Shown piece by piece: positions 7,659 to 13,930 of a stretch of DNA of 13,930 nucleotides. The first letter of the stretch is position 1. Each line of letters starts with the position of its first letter. The notes under the pieces were generated by a model that saw nothing but the letters and a program-made list of their open reading frames with translations, was not told where the DNA came from and made no database searches. The stretch is from an uncultured Lysobacteraceae bacterium (GTDB lineage: Bacteria > Pseudomonadota > Gammaproteobacteria > Xanthomonadales > Rhodanobacteraceae), in NCBI GenBank assembly GCA_946482585.1, contig CAMLSI010000083.1, positions 1-13,930 of the forward strand, written 5' to 3'. The translations under genes were made by a program, and so were the position numbers.

Positions 7659-8257
7659 GCAAGCTCTACGACCGGGCCTATTTCGACAAGTGGTACCGCG
7701 ACGACGAGCATCGCGTGATTTCGCGCGACGTGCTGGCCCGCAAGGTCGCGATGGCCGTCGCCATGGCCGAGTACTACCTCGGCCGCCCCATCCGCAACGT
7801 GCTCGATGTCGGCTGCGGCGAGGGTGCCTGGCAGGCGCCGCTGCATGCGCTGCGGCCGCACGCGCATTACCTCGGCCTCGATCCCAGCGAATACGCCGTG
7901 TCGCGCTGGGGCCGCACGCGCAACCTGCGGCAGGCGACCTTCGGCCAGCTCGAGCAGCTGCGCTTCGACGAACGCTTCGACCTCATCGTCTGCGCCGACG
8001 TGCTGCACTACGTGCGCGCGTCGGAATTGCGGCGCGGTCTGAGCGGCATCGTCGATCAGCTCGAGGGGATGGCCTACATCGAGGTCTACACGACGCGCGA
8101 CACCCTCGTCGGCGATCTGGAGGGCTTCCACCGCCGCACGCCGCGCTGGTATCGGCAGACCTTCGCCGAAGCGGGCCTGATGTCGGTCGGTTCGATGGGG
8201 TGGGTCGGGCCGCGCCAGGCGCCGTGGATCACGGCGATGGAAGCCGCCGCCGACTGA
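7655..8257 (+). CDS. Class I SAM-dependent methyltransferase
   Basis: The 200-residue cytoplasmic protein has the Rossmann-type methyltransferase landmarks: motif I VLDVGCGEG (49-57) for SAM binding, the acidic end of strand 2 in YLGLDPSEYA (D76), and motif IV DLIVCADVLHYV (109-120). A late PRWYRQTFAEAGL fits the C-terminal part of the fold. The N-terminus has YDRAYFDKWYRD, seen in small-molecule methyltransferases. The substrate cannot be told from sequence. Its ATG overlaps the YjbR stop codon, so it is probably translated by coupling; the nearest purine-rich stretch (GGGAG, 7633-7637) is too distant to serve alone. It is the last gene of the plus-strand cluster and is followed by two hairpins. 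Confidence 0.88.
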   Translation: MSKLYDRAYFDKWYRDDEHRVISRDVLARKVAMAVAMAEYYLGRPIRNVLDVGCGEGAWQAPLHALRPHAHYLGLDPSEYAVSRWGRTRNLRQATFGQLEQLRFDERFDLIVCADVLHYVRASELRRGLSGIVDQLEGMAYIEVYTTRDTLVGDLEGFHRRTPRWYRQTFAEAGLMSVGSMGWVGPRQAPWITAMEAAAD

Positions 8258-8280
8258 CCCGCGCAGTTCTCCGGAGACGA

Positions 8281-8317
8281 ACGCCGCGCCGCAGATGAGC
8301 GATCTGCGGCGCGGCGT
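8281..8317 (+). terminator. Long perfect hairpin after the methyltransferase gene
   Basis: A 16-bp perfect stem (8281-8296 with 8302-8317) closes a 5-base loop (GAGCG) beginning 24 bases after the methyltransferase stop. No T tract follows on either strand. It may pause transcription, protect the 3' end, or work together with the next terminator at 8380-8418. Confidence 0.55.
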
Positions 8318-8379
8318 CCCGGGCGTGCCGCATTCCGGGGGGGTTGGGGGGATGAATCAGCGGCACGCCGTACCTGGAC

Positions 8380-8418
8380 GCGAAATCGCTGCGTGGCGTC
8401 GCAGCGGATCGCATTTTT
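8380..8418 (+). terminator. Intrinsic terminator, plus strand
   Basis: A 7-bp stem CGCTGCG/CGCAGCG (8387-8393 with 8400-8406, six-base loop) is extended by GCGA/TCGC (8380-8383 with 8409-8412) across a small internal loop. It is followed by A and five T residues (8414-8418). This is the best plus-strand stop signal after the 6055-8257 cluster, 123 bases past its last stop codon. Confidence 0.6.
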
Positions 8419-8463
8419 CCGATTCGGCAACGATTCGGTCTGCTGCACAAATGACAAAGCGAC

Positions 8464-8491
8464 AAAAGAAACGCCGATGCCTCGGTGTTTC
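8464..8491 (-). terminator. Intrinsic terminator, minus strand
   Basis: Read on the minus strand, GAAAC and CCGA pair with TCGG and GTTTC (8491-8468), with one A-C mismatch and a four-base GGCA loop. Four T residues follow directly (8467-8464). It lies 92 bases beyond the stop of the LVIVT gene and would end that transcript. The plus strand has no T tract here, so the signal is directional. Confidence 0.55.
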
Positions 8492-8546
8492 GTCCAGCGC
8501 GCATCGCCGGTCGGCCGGCAAAGCGTGTCATGCCGGTTGACGACGC

Positions 8547-8574
8547 CGGCCGGCCTCGCAAGGGCGGCCGGCCG
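8547..8574 (-). terminator. GC-rich hairpin just after the LVIVT gene
   Basis: CGGCCGGCC (8547-8555) pairs perfectly with GGCCGGCCG (8566-8574) around a ten-base loop, 8 bases after the LVIVT stop codon. No T tract follows on the minus strand. It may be a 3' end stabiliser or a first, weaker stop ahead of the signal at 8464-8491. Confidence 0.45.
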
Positions 8575-8582
8575 TTGCCGGG

Positions 8583-10493
8583 TTACTCCAGTCCGTCCGC
8601 GAACAACCGGTCGGCGGCGAACACGTGAACGCCGCCCATCGATGTCAGCGCGTAGACGCGCGCATCGCTGCCGAGCTGCAGGCGCGAGGCCGGGATCGCC
8701 AAGTCCCAGCGCTGCAGTCGCAGCGGCTGCGCCGGCGCCGCGAAGCTGACTTCGTCGAGTCCGGTGTCGCTCGCGATGAACGCGCGGTCGCCCTGCAGCG
8801 CGACGCTGAAGCCGGCGTCGGCATAGGTGCCGAGCAGCTGCGGCTGGGCCGGATTGCTCACGTCGAGCAGGCGCGATTCCGTGCCGCAGGCGATCAGCGC
8901 GCGACGGCCGTTCGCGCTGAGCGCGACGTCGCGGACCGTGCCGCAGCCGGGGTAGTTGCCCGCCACCGACGGTGCGCCGTTGCTGACGTCGACGACGATG
9001 AGCCCGCCGCCCTTGCCGCCGAACGGGGATTCGTCCGCGACGTATAGATGATTGCCGTGCAGCGCGAGGCGCAGGATCTTGGCGGTCTGGATCGCGCCCA
9101 GCGGCTGCGGCTGGGCCGGATCGGTGACGTCGAGCGCGACGAGTTCGCCGCCGTTGGTCGAGCGGCCGACCCAGGCGCGGTTGCCGCGCGCGGCGATCGC
9201 GGTCGCGAACGGGTATTCCCAGAAGCCGAGCTGCTGCGGCGCTGCCGGATTGGCGATGTCGGCGATCACGAGACCGCTGCCCCAGCTCGTGAGATAGGCG
9301 CGATTGCCGTCGACCGCGAGCTGTTCGAACGCACGGCCCTGCAGCGACGGTTCCAGGCTGGTCTCGAACCGGCCTATCGGCGCGAGATCGCCGCTGTGGG
9401 CGATATTGAGGCCGTAGGCATTGCCGAGCAGCCAGGCCGTGTCGCCGCGCACGCTGATGTCGTAGGCCGCGGTGCCGGCCGGCAACTGCGCTTCGCCGCG
9501 CACGGTCGGCGCGGTCGGCTGGGTGGCGTCGAGCCGCACGAAGCGGTCGGCGCGCGTCGCGAGCAGCGCGTCGCCGTCGAGCACCGCGGTCGCGTCGGTC
9601 GCGAAGGTGTTGATCGTCGAATGACCGACGGCGGCGGGTTGGTCCGGATCGGCGACGTTCCAGATGTCGAGCCCGTCGAGGCCGACACCCCAGGCGTAGG
9701 TGCCGAGCAACAGTCCCTCATAGGCGACCGGCGAGTCGATTCGGCCGCGCGGGACGATATTGGCCGGATTGCTCAGATCGCTGATGTTCACGGCCGTGCC
9801 GAAGCCGTACGCGAACGGCGGCTGCACCTTGAGACGGAAGTTGTCGTAGCCGTCGAGCGTCGCGCTGCCCACCTCCTGCGGCGCGAGGGGCGTCGACAGG
9901 TCGAAGATCGACAGGGCCGTGCCCGACAGGAAGGTGCGGCCGACCGCGTACAGCTTGCCGCCGGCGGCGGTAACCGTGTCGTAGTTGCCCCAGCCGGTGT
10001 TGACCCGCGTGAAGGCCGGCACGGCCGGGCTCGTGAGCGGGCTCGCGAACACGCCCTGTTCGTTGTCGAAGACATAGACGTGGCCGGCGGCGACGGCGAT
10101 GCCGCCGGCGAACTGGAACTCGGCCTTGCTGTAGGCGTACTGGCCCAGGAGCTGCGGCTGTTCGCGGTTGGCGATCGAATAGACCGCGACGCCCGACGTA
10201 CCCGCGGCGTAGCCGCGGAAGCTCGCGTAGAGATAGTCGCCCTCGCGCGCGAGACCGTTGATGACGCCGCGCGCGGGTGCGGTGCGGTTGTCGCCGGCGA
10301 AGACGAGCGATCCGTCGCCGCCCCGGTTCCAGGCGGTGACCGTGCTGCCGGTCGCGAGGTAGACGTGGTTGCCGACGGCCACCGGCGCGCTGACGTTGCC
10401 GCCGCGCGAGAACAGGAACGTGGCGGCGGCAGGCGGTCCTGCGGACGCGGCCGTGGCGAACAGGGACAGGATCAGTGCGGCAGACGCTTTCAT
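8583..10493 (-). CDS. Exported LVIVT-repeat beta-propeller protein
   Basis: The 636-residue product has a signal peptide (MKASAALILSLFATAASA, cleavage near residue 18) and no lipobox or later membrane helix, so it is periplasmic or secreted. The remainder consists of repeats of about 40-50 residues with the LVIVT signature: a strand ending in VYVA or AYLT, a hydrophobic strand, a D-x-x-x-P-x-x-P turn and LG. Clear copies are IANREQPQLLG (107-117), NVADPDQPAAVG (279-290), IANPAAPQQLG (413-423), VTDPAQPQPLG (456-466) and VSNPAQPQLLG (545-555). This implies one or two beta-propellers. LVIVT repeats are known from surface and exported proteins but have no fixed biochemical role; binding or scaffolding is likely. 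The ATG at 10493-10491 was chosen for GGAG five bases upstream (10499-10502) and the signal peptide; a longer frame from 10562 lacks both. It lies 168 bp downstream of a winged-helix regulator gene. Confidence 0.88.
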   Translation of the reverse strand: MKASAALILSLFATAASAGPPAAATFLFSRGGNVSAPVAVGNHVYLATGSTVTAWNRGGDGSLVFAGDNRTAPARGVINGLAREGDYLYASFRGYAAGTSGVAVYSIANREQPQLLGQYAYSKAEFQFAGGIAVAAGHVYVFDNEQGVFASPLTSPAVPAFTRVNTGWGNYDTVTAAGGKLYAVGRTFLSGTALSIFDLSTPLAPQEVGSATLDGYDNFRLKVQPPFAYGFGTAVNISDLSNPANIVPRGRIDSPVAYEGLLLGTYAWGVGLDGLDIWNVADPDQPAAVGHSTINTFATDATAVLDGDALLATRADRFVRLDATQPTAPTVRGEAQLPAGTAAYDISVRGDTAWLLGNAYGLNIAHSGDLAPIGRFETSLEPSLQGRAFEQLAVDGNRAYLTSWGSGLVIADIANPAAPQQLGFWEYPFATAIAARGNRAWVGRSTNGGELVALDVTDPAQPQPLGAIQTAKILRLALHGNHLYVADESPFGGKGGGLIVVDVSNGAPSVAGNYPGCGTVRDVALSANGRRALIACGTESRLLDVSNPAQPQLLGTYADAGFSVALQGDRAFIASDTGLDEVSFAAPAQPLRLQRWDLAIPASRLQLGSDARVYALTSMGGVHVFAADRLFADGLE

Positions 10494-10550
10494 GGACACT
10501 CCAGACAGGGATTGCAGCCGGAGCAGTGTCGGCACGCGGCGGCAGCTCCG

Positions 10551-10572
10551 CATTCGTTGCACATTCGTTTCA
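10551..10572. promoter_or_regulatory. Two 11-bp direct repeats upstream of the LVIVT gene
   Basis: On the plus strand CATTCGTTGCA (10551-10561) is followed without a gap by CATTCGTTTCA (10562-10572), ten of eleven bases identical, and then by CAT. The repeats end 57 bases upstream of the LVIVT start codon. OmpR/PhoB-type winged-helix domains commonly bind tandem half-sites with an 11-bp period, and such a regulator is encoded by the adjacent upstream gene. A binding site is therefore plausible but unproven. Confidence 0.4.
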
Positions 10573-10661
10573 CATGCGGATGCGATTCGCGAAGCGCTCG
10601 GGCCGGCGAGAACCGTGGTGTGGCGCGGGTCCGGGGCTCGGGGGAGCGCCGTTCGGTGCGG

Positions 10662-13100
10662 CTACGGCACCGCCCGCTCCCCGGCGAGCTCCCGCGCGCG
10701 GCGCTGGGCGGCGTCGAGCGCCTCGCCGTGCCCGGGCATCGCGTTGATGTGCACGAACACGCCGGCCGCGCGGAGGTCGCGGTCCGACCAGGGCGCGATG
10801 CGGGCGCTCAGCGCGCGGGCTTCGTCGAGCCGGCCGCTGCGCACGAGCAGGGCGGCATACGGCGCGATCACCTCGACCACGTCGTCGGGCACCGCGCCGG
10901 CGTCGTCGATCTGCTGCAGCGCGCGTTCGAAATGCGGCAGCGCTGCTTCCGGGTCGGCGCCAGCCGCCAGCGCCTCGGCCTCGGCGAGGCTCGCATAGGC
11001 CTGGCGCCACGGGTCCGGATGCGCATCGACCCAGGCGCGCAGCGCGCCGGCGCGTTCGCGCGCGGACGGATCGGCGTTCGCGCGCAGGCTGCGCACTTCG
11101 AGCAGCCAGGTCAGCAGGTAGCGCGGCACGTCGTAGCCCTGCAGTGTCGGCGTGAGCGCGAGGCGCGCCTGACGCGCGGCCTCGGCCGCATCGCCGCGCG
11201 CGGCCGCGAGGCGCGCCTTGAGCGCATGCAGGCGGGCGATGACGACGGCGTCGAGTCCGGCATCGGCTTGGGCGAGCGTCGTGTCGACGAGGGTCGTCGC
11301 CTCGCGCAGCCGGCCCACCTCGAACAGTGCTTCGGCGCGCACCTGTGCGAGCTTGTGGCGCAGGCGCTGGTTCTGGCTGTGATCCTGCGGCGGCCAGTAG
11401 CGCTCCGTCGTCGCGAGCGCGCCCGCGTGATCGAGCAGCAGTTGCTGCACCTCGGCAATGCTGGCCACGGTGAAGACGTATTCCTCCTGCGCGCCGAGGC
11501 GCTCGAAGCGCACCGCCGCATCCTCGAGCATGCGCAGCGCCGTGGCCGGACGCAGCCGGCGCACTTCGATCAGCGCGAGATTCAGGTCGATCTGCGTGGT
11601 GCCGAGCGCGTTGCCCGCGGCCTCGGTCTCGCTGCGCGCGAGGCCGAGATCGGCGAGCGCGGCCGCGTAGTCGCCGCGCAGCGTCGCGACGAGGCCGCGG
11701 CCGAGCAGAGCGAGACCGAGCGCGTCGGGCGCCTTCTGCCCGCGCAGCAACGTGATCGCCTCGTCATAGTGGCGCAGCGCGTCCTGCGGCCGTTCGCGCC
11801 GGATATAGCTCGCCGCGAGCGTGACCAGCGCGCGGCCGCGCAATTCGGTGTCGCGTTCGGCCGGCAGGCGGTCGAGCAGCCGCGTGAGGCGCTGCTCGAC
11901 CGAGAGGTAGTCGCCGGCGCGCAGTTCGATCTGCGCTTCGCGCAGCGCGATTTCGGGGCGATCGCGCAAGCCGGCGTCGGCGCGCCGGATCAGTTCGCCG
12001 GCGAGCCCGAGCTGGTCGGCCAGCATCGCGGCGCGCGTGCGCGCGAGCAGTTCCGCCAGATCCTGCGGCGCCTCGTCGCGCCGGTCCGGCGGCAGCCGGC
12101 CCAGGCGCAGCAGCAGCGTGTCGGCCGCTTCGCGCGCGGCTTTCATCGCATCGTCGGCGCGCGTCTCGACCGTGATGTCGTGGGTCGCATCGCGCGCGCG
12201 CAGCTGCACGCGCCAGCGGCCGCTGCGCAACTCGACCTCGGGCTGTATGCGCAGCGTTCCGGAACGGCCGAGCCCGATGTCGTCCGCGGCGGCGGGGCCG
12301 GCATCGCCGCGTTCGCGTAGCAGGGCGACGACGCTTTCGCTGGCTGCGGTCGCGAGATCGCCGCGACGCAGGCGATTCGCGATCAGATCCATCAGGCCCA
12401 GGCGCAGCCATTCCCATTCTTCGCCGGCATCGACGCGCGCGGGCAGCACCAGCGCCGGCGCGGCGAGGTTGCCGCGGGCGTCGTTCGCCGTCGCGCCCGG
12501 GACCGCCGGCGGAGCCGCGCGCTGCCCGCGCTGCGCCGACAGCGCGAGGAACAGCACCAGCGCGGCGAGCAGGACCGCGGCGGTCGCGGCGATGCCGGGC
12601 CAGCGCGACCGCGACGCGACCGGCGCGGCGTCTTCGGCAGCTTCGATCGGCGCGATCGCGGTATCCGCGCGTGTCTCGGCGGCGGTCTCGGCGGCGGTCT
12701 CGGCGGGCGCGGGAACGGGCGAGACCGTCGCTGCCGCGACCCCCGCATCGGGCGCCGCCGATGCGCCGTCGCGCGGCGGAACGATTTCCTCGACCGGGCC
12801 GATCCAGCGGTAGCCGAAGCGTGGCACGGTGCGAATCCATTGCTGCGTGTCGCCGCTGTCGCCGAGCGTGCGGCGCAGGCGGACCAGGGTCTGTCCGAGC
12901 AGGCTGTCGGCGACATCGACGCGACCCCAGATCGCGGCCATGAGCTCGTCGCGGCCGACGGCGCGGTCGCGGTGACGGATCAGATAGACGAGCCCGTCGA
13001 AGGCGCTGCTCGGCAGTTCCACGCGTTCGTCGGCGCGGCGCAGCTCGCGCGCGGCCGGATCGAGTTCGAACTCGCCGAAGCGAAGGGACGGAAGCGTCAT
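10662..13100 (-). CDS. CadC-like membrane-anchored winged-helix regulator with TPR-like domain
   Basis: The 812-residue protein joins a cytoplasmic DNA-binding domain to a large periplasmic part. Residues 1-103 are an OmpR/PhoB-type winged helix (LRFGEFELDPAARELRR at the start; LLGQTLVRLRRTLGD as recognition-helix region; TVPRFGYRW as wing). A low-complexity Ala/Pro/Glu linker (about 105-165) precedes one membrane helix (about 167-188). After it come a segment like the sensor part of CadC-type proteins (EWEWLRLGLMDLIANRLRRG, about 228-247) and many helical, TPR-like repeats to the C-terminus (e.g. ALRHYDEAITLLRG). There is no receiver domain or kinase, so it is a one-component regulator that would sense across the membrane; the signal is unknown. 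No good ribosome site precedes the ATG, but this is the first start of the frame and sits right before the domain, so the mRNA may be leaderless or nearly so. A likely target is the LVIVT gene downstream. Confidence 0.88.
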   Translation of the reverse strand: MTLPSLRFGEFELDPAARELRRADERVELPSSAFDGLVYLIRHRDRAVGRDELMAAIWGRVDVADSLLGQTLVRLRRTLGDSGDTQQWIRTVPRFGYRWIGPVEEIVPPRDGASAAPDAGVAAATVSPVPAPAETAAETAAETRADTAIAPIEAAEDAAPVASRSRWPGIAATAAVLLAALVLFLALSAQRGQRAAPPAVPGATANDARGNLAAPALVLPARVDAGEEWEWLRLGLMDLIANRLRRGDLATAASESVVALLRERGDAGPAAADDIGLGRSGTLRIQPEVELRSGRWRVQLRARDATHDITVETRADDAMKAAREAADTLLLRLGRLPPDRRDEAPQDLAELLARTRAAMLADQLGLAGELIRRADAGLRDRPEIALREAQIELRAGDYLSVEQRLTRLLDRLPAERDTELRGRALVTLAASYIRRERPQDALRHYDEAITLLRGQKAPDALGLALLGRGLVATLRGDYAAALADLGLARSETEAAGNALGTTQIDLNLALIEVRRLRPATALRMLEDAAVRFERLGAQEEYVFTVASIAEVQQLLLDHAGALATTERYWPPQDHSQNQRLRHKLAQVRAEALFEVGRLREATTLVDTTLAQADAGLDAVVIARLHALKARLAAARGDAAEAARQARLALTPTLQGYDVPRYLLTWLLEVRSLRANADPSARERAGALRAWVDAHPDPWRQAYASLAEAEALAAGADPEAALPHFERALQQIDDAGAVPDDVVEVIAPYAALLVRSGRLDEARALSARIAPWSDRDLRAAGVFVHINAMPGHGEALDAAQRRARELAGERAVP
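12673..12708. repeat. 12-bp tandem repeat, three copies
   Basis: GTCTCGGCGGCG occurs at 12673-12684 and 12685-12696, with a third copy (10 of 12 bases) at 12697-12708. On the coding (minus) strand it gives the repeated Ala-Glu-Thr-Ala block in the linker just inside the membrane helix of the winged-helix regulator. Copy number could vary in steps of four residues without breaking the frame. Confidence 0.7.
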
Positions 13101-13248
13101 GCGTACAGCGCTGGCGGGCAGAGACGGCGAGACGCCGCGGAACGGCGCATCGTCGCATTGTTTGCGGGTCGGCGTCGCGGCGCGCCGGCGCGGGTCGGGT
13201 GCCGGTGCCGCCGTCGCAGGCGGCGGGTGCGGGTGGAGAAGTCCGTCC

Positions 13249-13280
13249 GCATCGCCGGCCGGCGGGCAGGCCGGCGATGC
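13249..13280 (-). terminator. Hairpin after rapA
   Basis: GCATCGCCGGCC (13249-13260) pairs perfectly with 13269-13280 around an eight-base loop, six bases after the rapA stop codon. No real T tract follows on the minus strand, so termination may be partial or Rho-assisted. It separates rapA from the regulator gene, which starts at 13100. Confidence 0.55.
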
Positions 13281-13286
13281 ACGCGA

Positions 13287-13930
13287 TCAGCGCAGGCTCA
13301 GGAAATCCTGGCTGCAGACGAAGCGCACGGCATCCAGGCGCGGACGCGCCCGCGGCAGTGCATCGGCGATCGCGGCGCGTTCTTCGGCGAGCGCATCGAT
13401 TTCCTCGGCGCGCACGGCCGGATTGACCGTGCGCAGCGCCTGCAGGCGAGCGACGTCGGCGCCCAGCGCCGCGCCGGCGGCCGCCGCGGCCGCGGCGATC
13501 TCGCGCGCGGCCGCGTCGCGTGCGACGGCCTCGCAGCGTTCGAGCATCGGCGGAACGAGCTGGGCGATGAACTTGCGGTAGCGATTGAAATCGATCGCGC
13601 GGTCGATCGCCTTCTTCAAGGAGACCGGATTCGGCTTGTAGTCGCGCGCCTGCAGCTTGGTGTCGACGACGACGCGCAGCGGCAGCGGCGGCAGGAAGCG
13701 ATCGATGCCGAGGCTGCGCTGCGCGATGCATTCGAGCACGTAGACGGCCTCGAGCAGCACGGTACGCGGCGGCAGCGCGTCGTCGACGAGAAAGGCCGCG
13801 TTGCCCTGCTCGCCTTCGAGCAGCAGGTCCAGCGCGCCGATCACGAGCGGGTGGTCGTTGCGCAGCAGCGGCAGGTCTTCGCGCGCGAGCGCGGTCGCGC
13901 GGTCGAACGTGACCTGCTGCGGGCCGTCCT
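13287..13930 (-). CDS. rapA: RNA polymerase-associated protein RapA (HepA), C-terminal part
   Basis: The frame enters from the right edge and shows the last 213 residues to a TGA at 13289-13287; the N-terminal and SWI2/SNF2 ATPase domains lie outside the window. RapA binds core RNA polymerase and uses ATP to recycle it after transcription. The visible part follows the C-terminal region of E. coli RapA: NDHPLVIGALDLLL (HPL-LDL block), LLEAVYVLE, DRFLPPLPLRVVVD, LQALRTVNPAVRAEEIDAL, and the ending RLDAVRFVCSQ. The first complete codon is at 13928. E. coli RapA has 968 residues, so about a fifth is seen. A hairpin follows the stop. The GTG at 13844 is only an internal codon, not the start. Confidence 0.93.
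   Translation of the reverse strand, partial: DGPQQVTFDRATALAREDLPLLRNDHPLVIGALDLLLEGEQGNAAFLVDDALPPRTVLLEAVYVLECIAQRSLGIDRFLPPLPLRVVVDTKLQARDYKPNPVSLKKAIDRAIDFNRYRKFIAQLVPPMLERCEAVARDAAAREIAAAAAAAGAALGADVARLQALRTVNPAVRAEEIDALAEERAAIADALPRARPRLDAVRFVCSQDFLSLR

Larger units (their letters stand above)
8258..8582. other. Convergent intergenic region, non-coding
   Basis: These 325 bases separate the plus-strand methyltransferase gene from the minus-strand LVIVT gene. No credible gene was found. Short frames exist on both strands but lack ribosome sites and recognisable domains. The region holds four hairpins, listed separately: 8281-8317, 8380-8418 with a T tract, 8464-8491 with a T tract on the minus strand, and 8547-8574. 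It also has a G7-TT-G6 run (8337-8351), a direct repeat of CGATTCGG (8420-8427 and 8431-8438), and a stretch about 8408-8472 that is clearly richer in A and T than its surroundings. Confidence 0.7.

Noticed and set aside
8337..8351. G7-TT-G6 run as a possible G-quadruplex
   Set aside because: Only two G runs are present; a stable three-tier intramolecular quadruplex would need four tracts with loops.
8229..8561. Small frames in the convergent intergenic region (also 8295-8540 and 8393-8749)
   Set aside because: They contain or overlap the terminator hairpins, have no ribosome site, and show no recognisable domain.
9048..12320. 1090-residue open frame on the plus strand
   Set aside because: It lies antisense to the LVIVT gene and the regulator gene and crosses the gap between them. 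Arg/Ala/Gly-rich composition without domains is typical of a high-GC shadow frame.
11764..13731. 655-residue minus-strand frame spanning the regulator and rapA
   Set aside because: It is out of frame with both well-supported genes, crosses the rapA terminator hairpin, and consists mainly of Arg/Ala runs.
1..13930. Mobile elements, defence islands or CRISPR
   Set aside because: No transposase, integrase, terminal inverted repeats, spaced direct repeats or compositional break was seen across the window.

Overview
This is about 13.9 kb of very GC-rich bacterial DNA. It most resembles a gammaproteobacterial chromosome of the Lysobacter/Xanthomonas/Rhodanobacter group (Xanthomonadales). That assignment is an inference. 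It rests on a RapA-type RNA polymerase recycling factor, a membrane-bound propeller/GGDEF protein, a CadC-like regulator with repeats outside the membrane, and the base composition. The window looks chromosomal: no insertion sequences, integrases, tRNAs, rRNAs or CRISPR arrays were seen.

Layout. (1) 1-2885, minus strand: two tandem genes for exported proteins, each with one CxxCH haem-attachment motif. The downstream gene runs off the left edge. (2) 2886-3154: a divergent control region with an 18-bp perfect palindrome. (3) 3155-5989, plus strand: an inner-membrane diguanylate cyclase with a large periplasmic beta-propeller, closed by an intrinsic terminator at 6010-6038. (4) 6055-8257, plus strand: four compact genes, namely a 2H phosphoesterase-like protein, a YafK/DpaA-like L,D-transpeptidase-fold protein, a YjbR-family protein and a small SAM-dependent methyltransferase. 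The last two overlap by four bases. (5) 8258-8582: a convergent intergenic region with four hairpins, two of them followed by T tracts, one facing each way. (6) 8583-13930, minus strand: in transcription order, the C-terminal end of rapA (entering from the right edge), a membrane-anchored winged-helix regulator with a TPR-like outer half, and an exported LVIVT-repeat propeller protein.

How the genes may work together. The two CxxCH proteins and the divergent cyclase share one control region, so periplasmic redox or ligand sensing and c-di-GMP synthesis may be co-regulated. The winged-helix regulator lies just upstream of the LVIVT gene. The gap between them holds two 11-bp direct repeats, the spacing expected for OmpR/PhoB-type DNA-binding domains, so the LVIVT gene is a plausible direct target. 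Both ideas are inferences from position and sequence pattern. No gene cluster here can confidently be called a new system. Most of the very long open frames on opposite strands are high-GC shadows.
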